Counted from the stretch's first letter, positions 9,399-18,014 are shown. The stretch: 64,000 nt of DNA from CBDFLS01 sp965249185 (GCA_965249185.1 CBDFLS010000002.1:1550001-1614000); one strand, 5' to 3'. Notes: generated by a model from the letters alone, not told the origin. A program made the numbers and translations.

Positions 9399-10112
9399 CT
9401 ACCCTTGCGCCAGCGCCCGCACGTCGGCGAGGGAGGTGCGCCCGGCGTCCACCAGCGCCTGGAGGCGGCGGGCGCGCTCGCTCAGCGCCGAGGCGCCGAT
9501 GGCGAGCAAACGGGGCGCTTGCACCCGCTCGAACAGGTCGCCCTCCTCCACCCACCGGTGCAGCAGCCGCGCCTGGGGCCGGCCGTCCACCACCCGGTCC
9601 ACCTCGTGTACCTCGGCGACGCGCCGCCAGACCCTCTCCTGGTCGTCGCCCATGCGACGGATATAGACCATGTAGCTGATACGGGAGGCGTCCTCGTCGG
9701 CGACGCCGTTGCCCTGACAGACGACAGCGTACGCCTCCTCCACCGAGGGCGCGTGGAGCGCCGTGGCCAGCGAGTAGCCGGCCTGCAGCGTCTCGAACAC
9801 CTTGCGCACGGGCTGGCCCCAGATGTAGGTGGGCACCGGCGCCTGGCTGAACTCGCCCACCACCAGGTAGCCGCCCTTGGCGCCGAGCCGCAGACGCTCC
9901 ATCTCCTGTTCGTGCCCGCTCAGGCGGTGCACCGGCACGTCGGGCGGCGCGAGCTGGAAGATGGCGTCGGTCACGGCGCTCTTGCCGGCGAACCGGGGCA
10001 CCGCCACCACCATGAAGGAGCGCTGCTCCTCCACCACGGACCAGAGGGTGGCGGCCACGTGGGCGTCCATGGTGCCGTTGCGGACCAAGTCCAGGAGCGT
10101 GGGCGAAGCCAT
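9399..10112 (-). CDS. Secretion-type ATPase-like protein (VirB11/CpaF/PilT-like core)
   Basis: A 237-residue protein starting MASPTLLDLVRNG. Residues about 32-45 (SFMVVAVPRFAGKSAV) look like the strand and P-loop of type II/IV secretion ATPases, though the loop is short and lacks the usual GxxGxGK form. GGYLVVGEFSQAP would be the Walker B region and SLATALHAPSVEEAY resembles the His-box (S-x-T-T-x-H-A) of that family. It is much shorter than a full CpaF, lacking the N-terminal domain. The start at 10112 is eight bases after the stop of the upstream amidohydrolase gene, so they are probably co-transcribed. Function is uncertain; it may be a stand-alone regulatory or degenerate ATPase. Confidence 0.7.
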   Translation of the reverse strand: MASPTLLDLVRNGTMDAHVAATLWSVVEEQRSFMVVAVPRFAGKSAVTDAIFQLAPPDVPVHRLSGHEQEMERLRLGAKGGYLVVGEFSQAPVPTYIWGQPVRKVFETLQAGYSLATALHAPSVEEAYAVVCQGNGVADEDASRISYMVYIRRMGDDQERVWRRVAEVHEVDRVVDGRPQARLLHRWVEEGDLFERVQAPRLLAIGASALSERARRLQALVDAGRTSLADVRALAQG

Positions 10113-10120
10113 GATGGGCG

Positions 10121-11305
10121 CTACTCCGCGCGGTTCGGGAGCCAGCCCCACGGGAATGGGCCGTAGTCCACCGCGAACTGGACGCCGTCCCTGAAGCAGA
10201 GGATAGGCTGGAGCGCCTTGGCGCCATCCGCCTTGTTGCCCTGGGAGTCGCTGTAGCTCCAGCGGCCCTCGGCCTCCTCCAAGATCGTGATGTCGGCGGC
10301 GGTGCCCTCGGCCAGGGTGCTCAGCTCTTCGCGACGGCCGATGAGCCCGGCAGCGTTGTAGGTGGACATGCGGATGACCTCGGTCAGCGAGAAGCCCAGC
10401 GCCAGGAACTTGTTCATGGTGTGGGTCATGGACTTGAGCATGTCGGCACGGCCGGGGACCGTCATATCGGTGCTGATGGTCAGGGGGGCGATACCCTCGT
10501 CCACCAGGCGCCTGGCCACCTCGAAGTTGAAGTTGAACCGCCCGTGGCCGATATCGAAGATCACGCCCCGCTCGCGGGCGTCCAGCAGCTCGGGCAGCGG
10601 CCGGTTGTTGTCGTCCAGCACCTTGCCGACGGCGCCCGTGTAGAGGTGGGTGACGATGTCGCCGGGCTCCAGCATGGGGAGCAGGTCGCGGGTGAGGGTA
10701 GGCTGCACCTTCCAGAGGGGGTCGCCGATGTGGACCATGACCCGGGTGCCGCTCTCCGACGCCGCCTGCCTCGCCAGGGTGATAAGCCTGGTTCCCAGCT
10801 CCGCGACGGCGACGCCCACGGCCCGCACCTTGATGCCCAGGATCTCGTCCCGGTGCCGCTCCACCATGGCCACCGTGGCCTTCATATCGATGTCCTGGTC
10901 GTCGCGTATCTCGGGCATGGGCATGTAGAGCCCGCTGCGCGAGAGGTGCAGCATGGAGAGGATGCGCGTGTGGGAGCGGGGGAAGACGTAGTGATGGAAG
11001 GCCTCGTAGCTGGCGCAGCCGCAGCTCCCTGCGTCGACCACGGTGGTGACCCCGGAGCGCACGCCCGCCACGTCCGGGTCGATGCCGAACTCGGTGCCGT
11101 ACTCGTAGAGATGGGTGTGCACGTCGATGAGGCCTGGCACCACCAGCCGGCCCCGCGCGTCGATGGTGCGTACCGCGTCACCCGGGTCGGTCCGCTCGCT
11201 GAGCGCGGCGATGCGGCCATCCTGGACCGCCACGTCCAACAGCGCGTCCACGTCGCGGCCCGGGTCGATGACGCGGCCTCCGGTGATAACCAGATCGTAG
11301 GGCAC
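10121..11305 (-). CDS. Amidohydrolase/deacetylase-family metallohydrolase
   Basis: A 394-residue dihydroorotase-like TIM-barrel hydrolase. The flanking beta-sandwich strand is DLVITGGRVIDPGRDVDALLDVAV, and the metal-binding H-x-H is H63/H65 in GLIDVHTHLYEYG. GIKVRAVG supplies the lysine that is probably carboxylated, and later metal ligands are in VMVHIGD, VTHLYTG and TISTDMT. Such enzymes hydrolyse cyclic amides or N-acyl groups. The substrate is not evident. It lies directly upstream of the ATPase-like gene. An IS1595 element sits about 110 bases upstream of its start and may separate it from its original promoter. Confidence 0.9.
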   Translation of the reverse strand: MPYDLVITGGRVIDPGRDVDALLDVAVQDGRIAALSERTDPGDAVRTIDARGRLVVPGLIDVHTHLYEYGTEFGIDPDVAGVRSGVTTVVDAGSCGCASYEAFHHYVFPRSHTRILSMLHLSRSGLYMPMPEIRDDQDIDMKATVAMVERHRDEILGIKVRAVGVAVAELGTRLITLARQAASESGTRVMVHIGDPLWKVQPTLTRDLLPMLEPGDIVTHLYTGAVGKVLDDNNRPLPELLDARERGVIFDIGHGRFNFNFEVARRLVDEGIAPLTISTDMTVPGRADMLKSMTHTMNKFLALGFSLTEVIRMSTYNAAGLIGRREELSTLAEGTAADITILEEAEGRWSYSDSQGNKADGAKALQPILCFRDGVQFAVDYGPFPWGWLPNRAE

Positions 11306-11416
11306 GGCGGTCCTCCAACGACGGAATATGGCAACGACGGAATACGGTCCGAGATCAGGGCCATTCTAGCACCAGGGCGCAGCCCTGGACCCACATGCGG
11401 GGTCCCGAAAAGTGAA

Positions 11417-12261
11417 GGGTAAAGTCCCGTTTTAGCCACCGGATTAGCTTTGAAGCAGCTCGAACAATGTCTTAACCTGTTCTGGTCCCAACAGACGCCG
11501 ATGATTGTAGCGCCAGACATACTCAGCAAGATAGAGGGGCAGCCGTTCTCGGCGGACTCCCCCTTTGGCTGCCAGACGCCGCTTGAGATAACCCCAGAAG
11601 CCCTCCAAGCCGTTGACGTGGCTCCCTTGCCGATCGCTGAACGCCTGGCTGTGGTCCACAAGCCGGTGGACGTAGCCCCCCGCTGCGACGCCCGTGTAGC
11701 TGGTAAAGGTGTCCGAGCAGACGATGGAGCCACGTTGCACGCGTTGGTGCAGGAGCGGCAGCAGCGTCTTGGCTTCCACGTTAGGTACCACTTGCGCCCA
11801 CACCAGGCCACCTCGACACAGGATCCCAAAGGCAGCTTGCTTAGTGGTTCCACGGCCCCGCTTCGTGCCCTGAACACGCTTTGCCAGGCGCCTGTTGCGC
11901 CAGGAACCTCCCAGGTAGGTCTCGTCGACCTCCACCACGCCGGAGAAGACATGGGGAACGTCCCGGACCATGGCCTGGCGCACCACGATCAGGGCTCGCA
12001 GGACTCGCTTTCGCTCCAGGCGGGCCTCCTGGGCAATCACCTCGGCACTCTGCCCCAAGACAAACCAGCGCAACAGTCGCCGCCACTCCCCTGGCGACAA
12101 CCGAAGCGGCAGCGCCCTGGGCACCCACTCGTAGTGGCAGGCTGCACAACGACTCTTACCTCGCCGAATGCTCCAGCTCTTGGCGTGTTGACATCGAGGG
12201 CACCCAATCTTCCGTCCCATGCCACCATTCTCTCACAGGTGGCTGTTTTGGGACTATACCC
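11417..12261 (-). mobile_element. IS1595-family insertion sequence, copy 1 (complete)
   Basis: An 845-bp element with terminal inverted repeats: GGGTAAAGTCCCGTTTTAGC on the left and, read inward from the right, GGGTATAGTCCCAAAACAGC. A 7-base direct repeat AAGTGAA flanks it exactly (11410-11416 and 12262-12268). It encodes one intact transposase. Copies 2 and 3 are at 29062 and 63681. Confidence 0.95.
11444..12220 (-). CDS. IS1595-family transposase (ISXO2-like), intact
   Basis: A 258-residue transposase. The N-terminal zinc ribbon has CPRC and CAAC cysteine pairs (residues 7-33), followed by a helix-turn-helix region. The ISXO2-like catalytic domain shows acidic residues in VEVDETYLGGS and CSDTFTSY and the N/E positions in HVNGLEGFWGYLKRRL. 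The start ATG at 12220 is intact here, unlike copy 2 where it reads ACG. The open frame and intact ends suggest this copy could still supply transposase for the others. Confidence 0.95.
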   Translation of the reverse strand: MGRKIGCPRCQHAKSWSIRRGKSRCAACHYEWVPRALPLRLSPGEWRRLLRWFVLGQSAEVIAQEARLERKRVLRALIVVRQAMVRDVPHVFSGVVEVDETYLGGSWRNRRLAKRVQGTKRGRGTTKQAAFGILCRGGLVWAQVVPNVEAKTLLPLLHQRVQRGSIVCSDTFTSYTGVAAGGYVHRLVDHSQAFSDRQGSHVNGLEGFWGYLKRRLAAKGGVRRERLPLYLAEYVWRYNHRRLLGPEQVKTLFELLQS

Positions 12262-12315
12262 AAGTGAATTATGCGCGAGATGCTCGAAAGCCCAGGGCGC
12301 AGAGTGCGACCCTGG

Positions 12316-13089
12316 CTAGAAGGCGGACGGCCTGCCCTGGCCTCCGTCGACGGGAATATTGGCGCCGTTGACCCATCGCGCTCGTTCCGACAGCAGGAAC
12401 ACCGCGACGTCGGCGATCTCGTCGGGGTCGCCCAGGCGGCCCCAGGGCAGCTCCTCTCGCTCGAACCGCGCGAACGACTCGGGGTTCTCGGCCCGAAAAC
12501 GCTCCCAGACACCGCCCGGGAACATGACGGAGCCTGGGCTGAGCGCATTGACCCGGATGCGGTCGGGGGCCAGCTCCAGGGCCAACGTCGCCGCCAGGTG
12601 AATCTCGGCGGCTTTCGTCGTTGCGTACTGGGCCCGCCGCGTCGCCTTCCAGCCGGATATGGAGGAGATGACCAGCACGCTCCCGCCTTCCCGCTCCCGC
12701 ATGTGGGGCACGGCGGCGCGGACCGCCCGCACCGCGTGGAACAGGTTGAGGTCGTAGGTCTCCCGCCAGTCCTCCAGGCTGGTGTCCATGAAACTCCCCC
12801 CGCGCGGGCCTCCAACGTTGGCCACCAGCAGGTCCGCGCCGCCCAGGGCCGAGACGCTCTCCTCCACAAAGCGCTCGACCTCTCCCGGCTTCGTCACGTC
12901 AGCCGCCGTCGTGCTCACGTTGATCCCGCGAGCGCGCAGCTCCGAGGCCGACTCCTCGAGACCCTCCTTCGTGCGAGCGCACAGGGCCACGTCGCTTCCC
13001 TCCTCCGCGAGCCGCAGGGCGATGCTTCGCCCTATGCCCCGGCTGCCGCCGGTGACCAGGGCTATCTTGCCGCGCAGTGCCAGGTCCAT
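12316..13089 (-). CDS. SDR-family oxidoreductase (3-oxoacyl-ACP reductase-like)
   Basis: A 257-residue classical short-chain dehydrogenase. It has the cofactor-binding TGGSRGIG at residues 13-20, NVGG at 91-94 in place of the common NAGG, and the catalytic set in ISSISGWKATRRAQY with Y155 and K159. A C-terminal NIPVDGG closes the Rossmann fold. The start at 13089 is supported by AAGGAG nine bases upstream. The frame stays open upstream to 13200 but that part is the repeat region. Substrate is unknown; the VNALSPGSV segment is normal for the family. IS1595 copy 1 lies just beyond its 3' end. Confidence 0.92.
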   Translation of the reverse strand: MDLALRGKIALVTGGSRGIGRSIALRLAEEGSDVALCARTKEGLEESASELRARGINVSTTAADVTKPGEVERFVEESVSALGGADLLVANVGGPRGGSFMDTSLEDWRETYDLNLFHAVRAVRAAVPHMREREGGSVLVISSISGWKATRRAQYATTKAAEIHLAATLALELAPDRIRVNALSPGSVMFPGGVWERFRAENPESFARFEREELPWGRLGDPDEIADVAVFLLSERARWVNGANIPVDGGQGRPSAF

Positions 13090-13119
13090 TGCAACACGCT
13101 CCTTGAGGCATTCCCTCTT

Positions 13120-13190
13120 GGGGCGGGAGAGTTCCCCCGCGCCCGCTCCAGAAAATTTCGTCAAGGAGGTCCGGTGCCGCACCGGACCCC
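13120..13190. repeat. Second copy of the CCAGAAAATTTCGTC repeat, with palindrome
   Basis: CCAGAAAATTTCGTC at about 13148-13162 matches the sequence at about 9269 and is again followed by a hairpin, here GGTCCGGTGC and GCACCGGACC (13168-13177 and 13179-13188) around one base. A G/C-rich imperfect inverted repeat precedes it, as at 9225. It lies between the SDR start and the 3' end of the endonuclease III gene. Confidence 0.6.
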
Positions 13191-13196
13191 CTCGCT

Positions 13197-13916
13197 TCAA
13201 TGCTCTTTATCGAGATTGCGGGGCGCTTTACCGAGGGTTCGGGGACCGCTCCGCGAGACGGAGAGGGTCCCCGGCGTCTCGCGGGAGGGGCAGCCGTGGG
13301 CCAGGACGCACCGCTCGCAGAGGGGCCGTTGGGCCTTGCACACCCGGCGTCCGTGGGTGATGAGGTACACGTGGAAGCCGAACACCTGCTCGGCGCTGAT
13401 GGCGGTCTCCAGCAGGTCGTGGGCCTCCTCGGCCGTTACCCGGGGGCCGATGAGCCCCAGGCGCTTGGCCACGCGGTGCACGTGGGTGTCCACGGGGAAG
13501 GCGGGCATGCCCAGCGAGAAGCAGAGCACCACCGCCGCCGTCTTGGGGCCCACGCCCGGGAGACCCATGAGCCACGCCTTGGCCTCCGCCAGGGGCAGCT
13601 CCATGAGGAACGAGATGTCTAGCTCGCCGCGCAGCTCCAGCACGGCACGCAGCATCTCCTGGATGCGGGGCGCCTTGACGCGGGCCAGGCCTCCCATCCA
13701 GATGGCGGCGGCCACCTCCTCCGGGCTGGCCGCCAGCACCGCCTCCCACGAGTCGAAACGCCGCCTGAGCTCCCCGTACGCCTTCTCCGAGTTCAGGTCC
13801 GAGGTGTGCTGCGAGAGGATGGTGAGCACCAGCTCCGAGACGCCGTCCAGACGGCGGGCCCAGGTGGCCGGGCCCTGCTCCGCCGCCAGCAGCCGGTGCA
13901 CCTCCCGGGCCTGCAT
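13197..13916 (-). CDS. nth: Endonuclease III (DNA glycosylase/AP lyase)
   Basis: Removes oxidised pyrimidines in base-excision repair. Numbered from the ATG at 13916: the helix-hairpin-helix is LPGVGPKTA with catalytic lysine K125, the catalytic aspartate is D143 in PVDTHVHR, and the [4Fe-4S] cluster cysteines are C193, C200, C203 and C209, the exact C-x6-C-x2-C-x5-C spacing. It has about 239 residues, a little longer than E. coli Nth. The open frame extends to 14054 inside the upstream gene, so an earlier GTG start is possible but less likely. It probably shares a transcript with the histidine phosphatase upstream. Confidence 0.93.
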   Translation of the reverse strand: MQAREVHRLLAAEQGPATWARRLDGVSELVLTILSQHTSDLNSEKAYGELRRRFDSWEAVLAASPEEVAAAIWMGGLARVKAPRIQEMLRAVLELRGELDISFLMELPLAEAKAWLMGLPGVGPKTAAVVLCFSLGMPAFPVDTHVHRVAKRLGLIGPRVTAEEAHDLLETAISAEQVFGFHVYLITHGRRVCKAQRPLCERCVLAHGCPSRETPGTLSVSRSGPRTLGKAPRNLDKEH

Positions 13917-13974
13917 GGGCCGCACGCCCCGGACGCTGCGGGGACGCAGCACCTTTGCTCGCCGCCGCGCGGGC

Positions 13975-14598
13975 CTACGGGCCGCCGGCACGGGGCGCCT
14001 CCAAGTAGAAGCTGCTGCTGAAAACGAGCAGCCGCACAGCCGAGGCCGACACATCGATCACCGTCATCGAGCCGACCTGGGCCACGAACTGGCGGTGGCG
14101 CGAGTCGTCCAGGCCCAGGGCCAGGCAGACGAGAGCGCGGATGGGCGAGTCGTGGGTCACCACCAGCACCGTCTCGTCCGGGTGCCGGGCCGACATCTCG
14201 GCCAGGAAACGCTCCACCCGCCGGCGCAGGTCGGCCAGGCTCTCGCCGCCGGGAAAGTGGACGGTCTCCGGGGCCTCCCGCCATCGCCTGAACAGCTCGG
14301 CGTCCTTTTGCCGCGCCTCGGCGACGAGCGCTCCGGCGTAGTCACCGTAGTCCAAGTCCAGCAGGTCCTTCCGCTGCCGGACACGGAGGCCGTCGTGGGC
14401 CGCGGCCAGGACCCGGGCCGTCTGTCGCGTCCGGAGCGTGGGGCTGGAGTAGAGCGCCGTTATGGGCTCCGGGCGCAGCCGCTCCGCCAGGGCAGCTATC
14501 TGGGCCCGCCCCAAAGACGTGAGGCGGCCACCGCCCTGCACCCGCTGCTGGGTATTCCACTCCGACTGGCCGTGACGGACTAGGATGAGGCGTGGCAT
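13975..14598 (-). CDS. Histidine phosphatase family protein (phosphoglycerate mutase-like)
   Basis: A 207-residue protein with the RHG catalytic motif at residues 8-10 (LILVRHGQSEWN), a second arginine region in LYSSPTLRTRQTA, GGESLADLRRRVERF, and the second catalytic histidine in VVTHDSPIR. Such enzymes dephosphorylate sugar phosphates, phosphoserine, alpha-ribazole phosphate or mutate phosphoglycerate; the substrate is not determinable here. The start at 14598 gives the family-standard MPRLILVRHG. It lies upstream of nth on the same strand with a gap of about 60 bases. Confidence 0.9.
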   Translation of the reverse strand: MPRLILVRHGQSEWNTQQRVQGGGRLTSLGRAQIAALAERLRPEPITALYSSPTLRTRQTARVLAAAHDGLRVRQRKDLLDLDYGDYAGALVAEARQKDAELFRRWREAPETVHFPGGESLADLRRRVERFLAEMSARHPDETVLVVTHDSPIRALVCLALGLDDSRHRQFVAQVGSMTVIDVSASAVRLLVFSSSFYLEAPRAGGP

Positions 14599-14677
14599 GG
14601 CGGTACGGATTCTAGCAGCCACGGAGGAAACGCAGAAGGCGCGGCCCCCGCGGCGGTGGTATGCTCCCAAAAGGGGA

Positions 14678-14830
14678 TATGGGGGTATTGCACGTAAGTG
14701 CAGGCCCCCAGTAGATCAAACCATGGGGGTATTGCACGTGAGTGCAGACCCCCAGTAGATCAAACCATGGGGGTATTGCACGTGAGTGCTGATCCTCCGT
14801 CCGCCGGAGTCCTCCGTTCCGACGGCCCGA
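14678..14830. repeat. 44-bp tandem repeat with internal hairpin, about 2.5 units
   Basis: Units start GGGGGTATTGCACGT at 14681, 14725 and 14769, a period of 44. Each contains TGCAC paired with GTGCA inside GGGGG paired with CCCCC, followed by a CAGTAGATCAAACC spacer; the third unit breaks off after the first stem. Part of the unit (GGCCCCCAGTAGAT) recurs at about 14863. An 18-base perfect palindrome of GGCCCGACC and its complement sits at 14823-14840. No gene is present in 14599-14891. Confidence 0.85.
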
Positions 14831-14891
14831 CCGGTCGGGCCGGACCGATCCCATCGGGGCAGGCCCCCAGTAGATGCAGATGTAGATAAAG

Positions 14892-15347
14892 ATGCCCCCA
14901 CTCACACCAGAGCAGGTCCGGTTCCTCCATTCGCGGCGGGTGGCCCATCTGGCGACGGCCGGCCCCGGCGCCGAGCCCCACGTGGTGCCCGTCTGCTTCG
15001 CCGTGGCCATCCGCTCCGACATGGAAGAAGACCGCTGCTACATCGCCATCGATGAGAAGCCGAAACGGAGCGCGCCGGGCCGGCTCAAGCGCCTCCGGAA
15101 CATCGCCGCGAACCCCGCGGTTGCGCTGGTGGCGGACCGGTACGACGACGACTGGTCGCGGCTGGGGTACGTGCTGCTCCACGGACGCGCCCGTGTGCTG
15201 GAAGGCGGCCCGGAGCACGCCGAGGCGCTGCGCTTGCTCCGCCAGCGGTACGCCCCCTACCGGACCATGGAGCTGGAGAAACGGCCCGTCATCGCCATCG
15301 CTATCGAGCGGGCCACCGGATGGGGCGACCTAACGGTGGAGGGCTAA
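14892..15347 (+). CDS. PPOX-class probable F420-dependent enzyme (Rv0121 type)
   Basis: A 151-residue split-barrel flavin/deazaflavin-binding protein. The N-terminus LTPEQVRFLHSRRVAHLATA, the KPKRSAPGRLKRLRNIAANP segment and the closing TGWGDL are characteristic of the TIGR03668 subfamily. Members are predicted to use F420 for small-molecule reduction. It is preceded by the tandem-repeat region, which may hold its promoter. The start at 14892 has only a weak ribosome site; an alternative start within the first codons is not evident. It is a single gene, convergent with rimI. Confidence 0.85.
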   Translation: MPPLTPEQVRFLHSRRVAHLATAGPGAEPHVVPVCFAVAIRSDMEEDRCYIAIDEKPKRSAPGRLKRLRNIAANPAVALVADRYDDDWSRLGYVLLHGRARVLEGGPEHAEALRLLRQRYAPYRTMELEKRPVIAIAIERATGWGDLTVEG

Positions 15348-15376
15348 GGGTCCCGACCCGTGGGATCGAAGCGCCG

Positions 15377-16045
15377 TCAGGCGTAGCTCCGCTCGGCGGC
15401 GCCGTACCGCTCGTCGAAACGCGAGCGCAGCTCCGTGAATTGGCGCTGGTAGTCCTCCGACGAGATGTCGCCGGTGCTCATGATAAAAGCGTCTTCGCGG
15501 TTGTCGGAGTAGTAGCCCTTGCGGATGCCCACCTCCTGAAAGCCATACTTCTGATACAGGCTCTGGGCCGGGGTATTGGAGACCCGGACCTCCAGGGTGA
15601 CCATCTGCTGCTGATGCTGGACGGCTAGCTCCAGGGTGGCTTGAAGCAGGAGCTCGCCCAGACCCTGACCCCGGTACGCCTCGCGGACGGCGATGGCGAC
15701 GATATGGGCCTCGCCGGCTATGAACCAGACGCCGACAAAGCCGGCCACAAGCGGATGGGCCGTGGGAGGCTGGGGCTCTCCCATATTGATGCCGAGCCCG
15801 CGCAGGAGGCGCCCACGCAGGAGGCGATTGCGGAGGCTCCGCCTCGGCGGGTCGGTGGGAAGCGGCGTCCATTCGCCGCGCCGGATGCAGACCACATACT
15901 CGGTGCGCCGGCTCTTCAACTCCCGCCGATAGGAGGTGGAGGGCGTGAGGGTGGGAAAGGCCTCGCGCTCAATCTCCTCCACCTGGTCCAGGTCCTCCCA
16001 GAGCATGGGGCGGAGGTAGTAGGGCATCACCTGCTGGCCCTTCAC
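15377..16045 (-). CDS. rimI: Ribosomal protein S18-alanine N-acetyltransferase-like GNAT
   Basis: A GNAT acetyltransferase with the acetyl-CoA motif AIAVREAYRGQGLGELLL (R-x-x-G-x-G), VSNTPAQSLYQKYGF and GIRKGYYSDNREDAF, all RimI-like. It would acetylate the N-terminal alanine of S18 or a related protein. A longer than usual insert rich in arginine (about residues 60-95) precedes the motif. The GTG at 16045 is favoured because GGAG stands eight bases upstream; an ATG at 16027 gives the core MPYYLRPM start. No tsaB/tsaD genes, common RimI neighbours, are present. RimI identity is likely but other GNAT functions are possible. Confidence 0.8.
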   Translation of the reverse strand: MKGQQVMPYYLRPMLWEDLDQVEEIEREAFPTLTPSTSYRRELKSRRTEYVVCIRRGEWTPLPTDPPRRSLRNRLLRGRLLRGLGINMGEPQPPTAHPLVAGFVGVWFIAGEAHIVAIAVREAYRGQGLGELLLQATLELAVQHQQQMVTLEVRVSNTPAQSLYQKYGFQEVGIRKGYYSDNREDAFIMSTGDISSEDYQRQFTELRSRFDERYGAAERSYA

Positions 16046-16173
16046 TGCGGCATCTCCCTTCGAACGTTGGCGAGCGTTGGCCGAGCTTCGGCCCAGTGTA
16101 GCACGCTGCCCACGACCAGCCAACCGAGGCCCCGTGTCCCGCGGGGCGACGTGCGTTCGTAGCCAAAAAGCCG

Positions 16174-16179
16174 TATAAT
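16174..16179 (+). promoter_or_regulatory. Probable -10 box of the ABC exporter operon
   Basis: A perfect TATAAT lies 24 bases before the first possible start of the ABC gene pair. No convincing -35 element is seen at the standard spacing. Confidence 0.45.
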
Positions 16180-16202
16180 GGGCCTACCCTCCCCGCTCAT
16201 CG

Positions 16203-18014
16203 ATGGAATTCGCGGCCCCCCTGGGGCCCCTACTTATGCGGACACTTACTCGACTCACCGGCTACGCTCTGCAGCACCGCCTGCAGCTATCCGCCGCCTA
16301 CATCTCGGTCGTCGCCGCCACCCTGCTCTACGTGGCCGTGCCGCGCCTGCTGGGCACCGCCATCGACGAGGTGCTGACCTCGGGCACCACCGGCAGGCTC
16401 TGGCTGCTCGGCAGCGCCATCGTGGTGGTCACCCTGGTGCGGGGGGTATTCAGCTACGGCCAGACCTATTTGGGTGAGGCCATCTCCCAGCGGGTGGCCT
16501 ACAGCCTCCGCAACGCCTTCTACGATAAGCTCCAGCGTCTGAGCTTCGCCTTCCACGACCGCGAGCACACCGGCAACCTGATGTCCAAGGGCACCGTAGA
16601 CGTGGAGAACATCCGCTGGTTCGTCAGCATGGGGCTCATCCGCTCGGTGAACCTCGTGCTCATGGTACTGGTCACCGCCGGGCTCTTGCTCGCCATGGAC
16701 TGGCAGCTCGCCCTGGCCAGCCTCTTCTTCGTGCCCATCATCGCCACGCGGGCGATCTCGGTCAGCATGCGGATGCGCAGTCACTGGCGCCGGGTGCAGG
16801 AGGAGCTGGGGCACATGACCACGACGCTCCAGGAGAACCTGACGGGCATGCGGGTGGTGAAGGCGTTCGGGGCCGAGGCGTATGAGAAGCGCAAGTTCGG
16901 CGGGCACATCGACCGTGTGTACGAGGCCAACTACGCCGCCCAACGGCTCATGGTCTCCAATTCAGCGTTTATGCAGTTCACCTTCTTCGCCGCCACCGCG
17001 CTCGTTCTCTGGCTCGGCGGCCGGGCGGTGGTGGCCGACCGGCTGACGCCCGGGGAGCTGGCCCAGTTCCTTCTCTATATCGGCATTCTGGTCCAGCCGA
17101 TACGGATGGCCGGTTTCATGATGAACACCTTCGCCCGGGCCATCTCCGCCGGCGAGCGGATCTTCGCCGTGCTGGACGCCCGCTCGCCGGTCGAAGAGCG
17201 CCCCGACGCCCTGCCGCTGGCCGAGGTCAAGGGCCACGTCGCCTTCGAGGGGGTTACATTCGCCTACTCCCACCGGCCGGCGGTCCACCAGGTGGACCTG
17301 CAAGTCGCCCCCGGGCAGGTGATGGCGCTGCTCGGCTCCCCCGGCTCAGGCAAGACCACGCTGATGCACCTGCTGGCCCGCTTCTACGACGTGGACCAGG
17401 GCCGCATCACCATCGACGGCACCGACATCCGGGACGTGACGCTGGAGTCGCTGCGCCAGACGGTCGGCGTCATCCAGCAGGACGTGTTCCTCTTCAGCGC
17501 CACGGTCGCCGAGAACATCGCCTACGGGCGGCTGGACGCCACCAGGGAGGAGGTTATCGAAGCGGCCCGGACCGCTCAACTGCACGACGAGATCGTGGAG
17601 ATGTCCAATGGCTACGACACCTTCGTGGGCGAGCGTGGGCTCACCCTCTCGGGCGGACAGCGCCAGCGCCTCTCCATCGCGCGCACGCTGCTGCTGGACC
17701 CGGCCATCCTGGTGCTGGACGACTCCACCTCCAGCGTGGACGCGGCCACGGAGGCGGCGCTCCAGCAGGCCATGACCAACGTCGTGCGGGGGCGCACCAC
17801 CTTCATCATTGCCCACCGGCTCACCTCGGTACAGCACGCCGACCTGGCCATGGTGATGGACCACGGCCGTGTGGCCGAGGTGGGCCCGCCCCAGGAGCTC
17901 GTGGGCCGGAACGGGTTCTACCGGCACATCGTGGACCTCCAGCGCGCCACCCAGGATGACCTCTTCCCCTCCACCACCACCCAGGCCCCCAGGCTCGAGG
18001 GAGGAACGACATGA
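16203..18014 (+). CDS. ABC exporter half-transporter, degenerate-site partner
   Basis: About 603 residues (592 if the ATG at 16236 is used): an N-terminal six-helix membrane domain and a C-terminal ATPase domain. Walker A is GSPGSGKTT, the signature is canonical LSGGQRQR, but the Walker B end reads LVLDDSTSSVD with aspartate where the catalytic glutamate should be. This D-for-E change is typical of one partner in heterodimeric exporters such as TM287/288 or BmrC/D. The next gene overlaps by four bases (ATGA). The pair probably exports drugs, lipids or peptides across the cytoplasmic membrane. The substrate is not known. Confidence 0.93.
   Translation: MEFAAPLGPLLMRTLTRLTGYALQHRLQLSAAYISVVAATLLYVAVPRLLGTAIDEVLTSGTTGRLWLLGSAIVVVTLVRGVFSYGQTYLGEAISQRVAYSLRNAFYDKLQRLSFAFHDREHTGNLMSKGTVDVENIRWFVSMGLIRSVNLVLMVLVTAGLLLAMDWQLALASLFFVPIIATRAISVSMRMRSHWRRVQEELGHMTTTLQENLTGMRVVKAFGAEAYEKRKFGGHIDRVYEANYAAQRLMVSNSAFMQFTFFAATALVLWLGGRAVVADRLTPGELAQFLLYIGILVQPIRMAGFMMNTFARAISAGERIFAVLDARSPVEERPDALPLAEVKGHVAFEGVTFAYSHRPAVHQVDLQVAPGQVMALLGSPGSGKTTLMHLLARFYDVDQGRITIDGTDIRDVTLESLRQTVGVIQQDVFLFSATVAENIAYGRLDATREEVIEAARTAQLHDEIVEMSNGYDTFVGERGLTLSGGQRQRLSIARTLLLDPAILVLDDSTSSVDAATEAALQQAMTNVVRGRTTFIIAHRLTSVQHADLAMVMDHGRVAEVGPPQELVGRNGFYRHIVDLQRATQDDLFPSTTTQAPRLEGGTT

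Noticed and set aside
12271..14583. A 770-residue plus-strand open frame
   Set aside because: It is the antisense of three well-supported minus-strand genes (SDR, nth, histidine phosphatase) and has low-complexity composition.
14678..14830. Possible CRISPR array
   Set aside because: The units are directly adjacent 44-base repeats with no variable spacers and no cas genes nearby.
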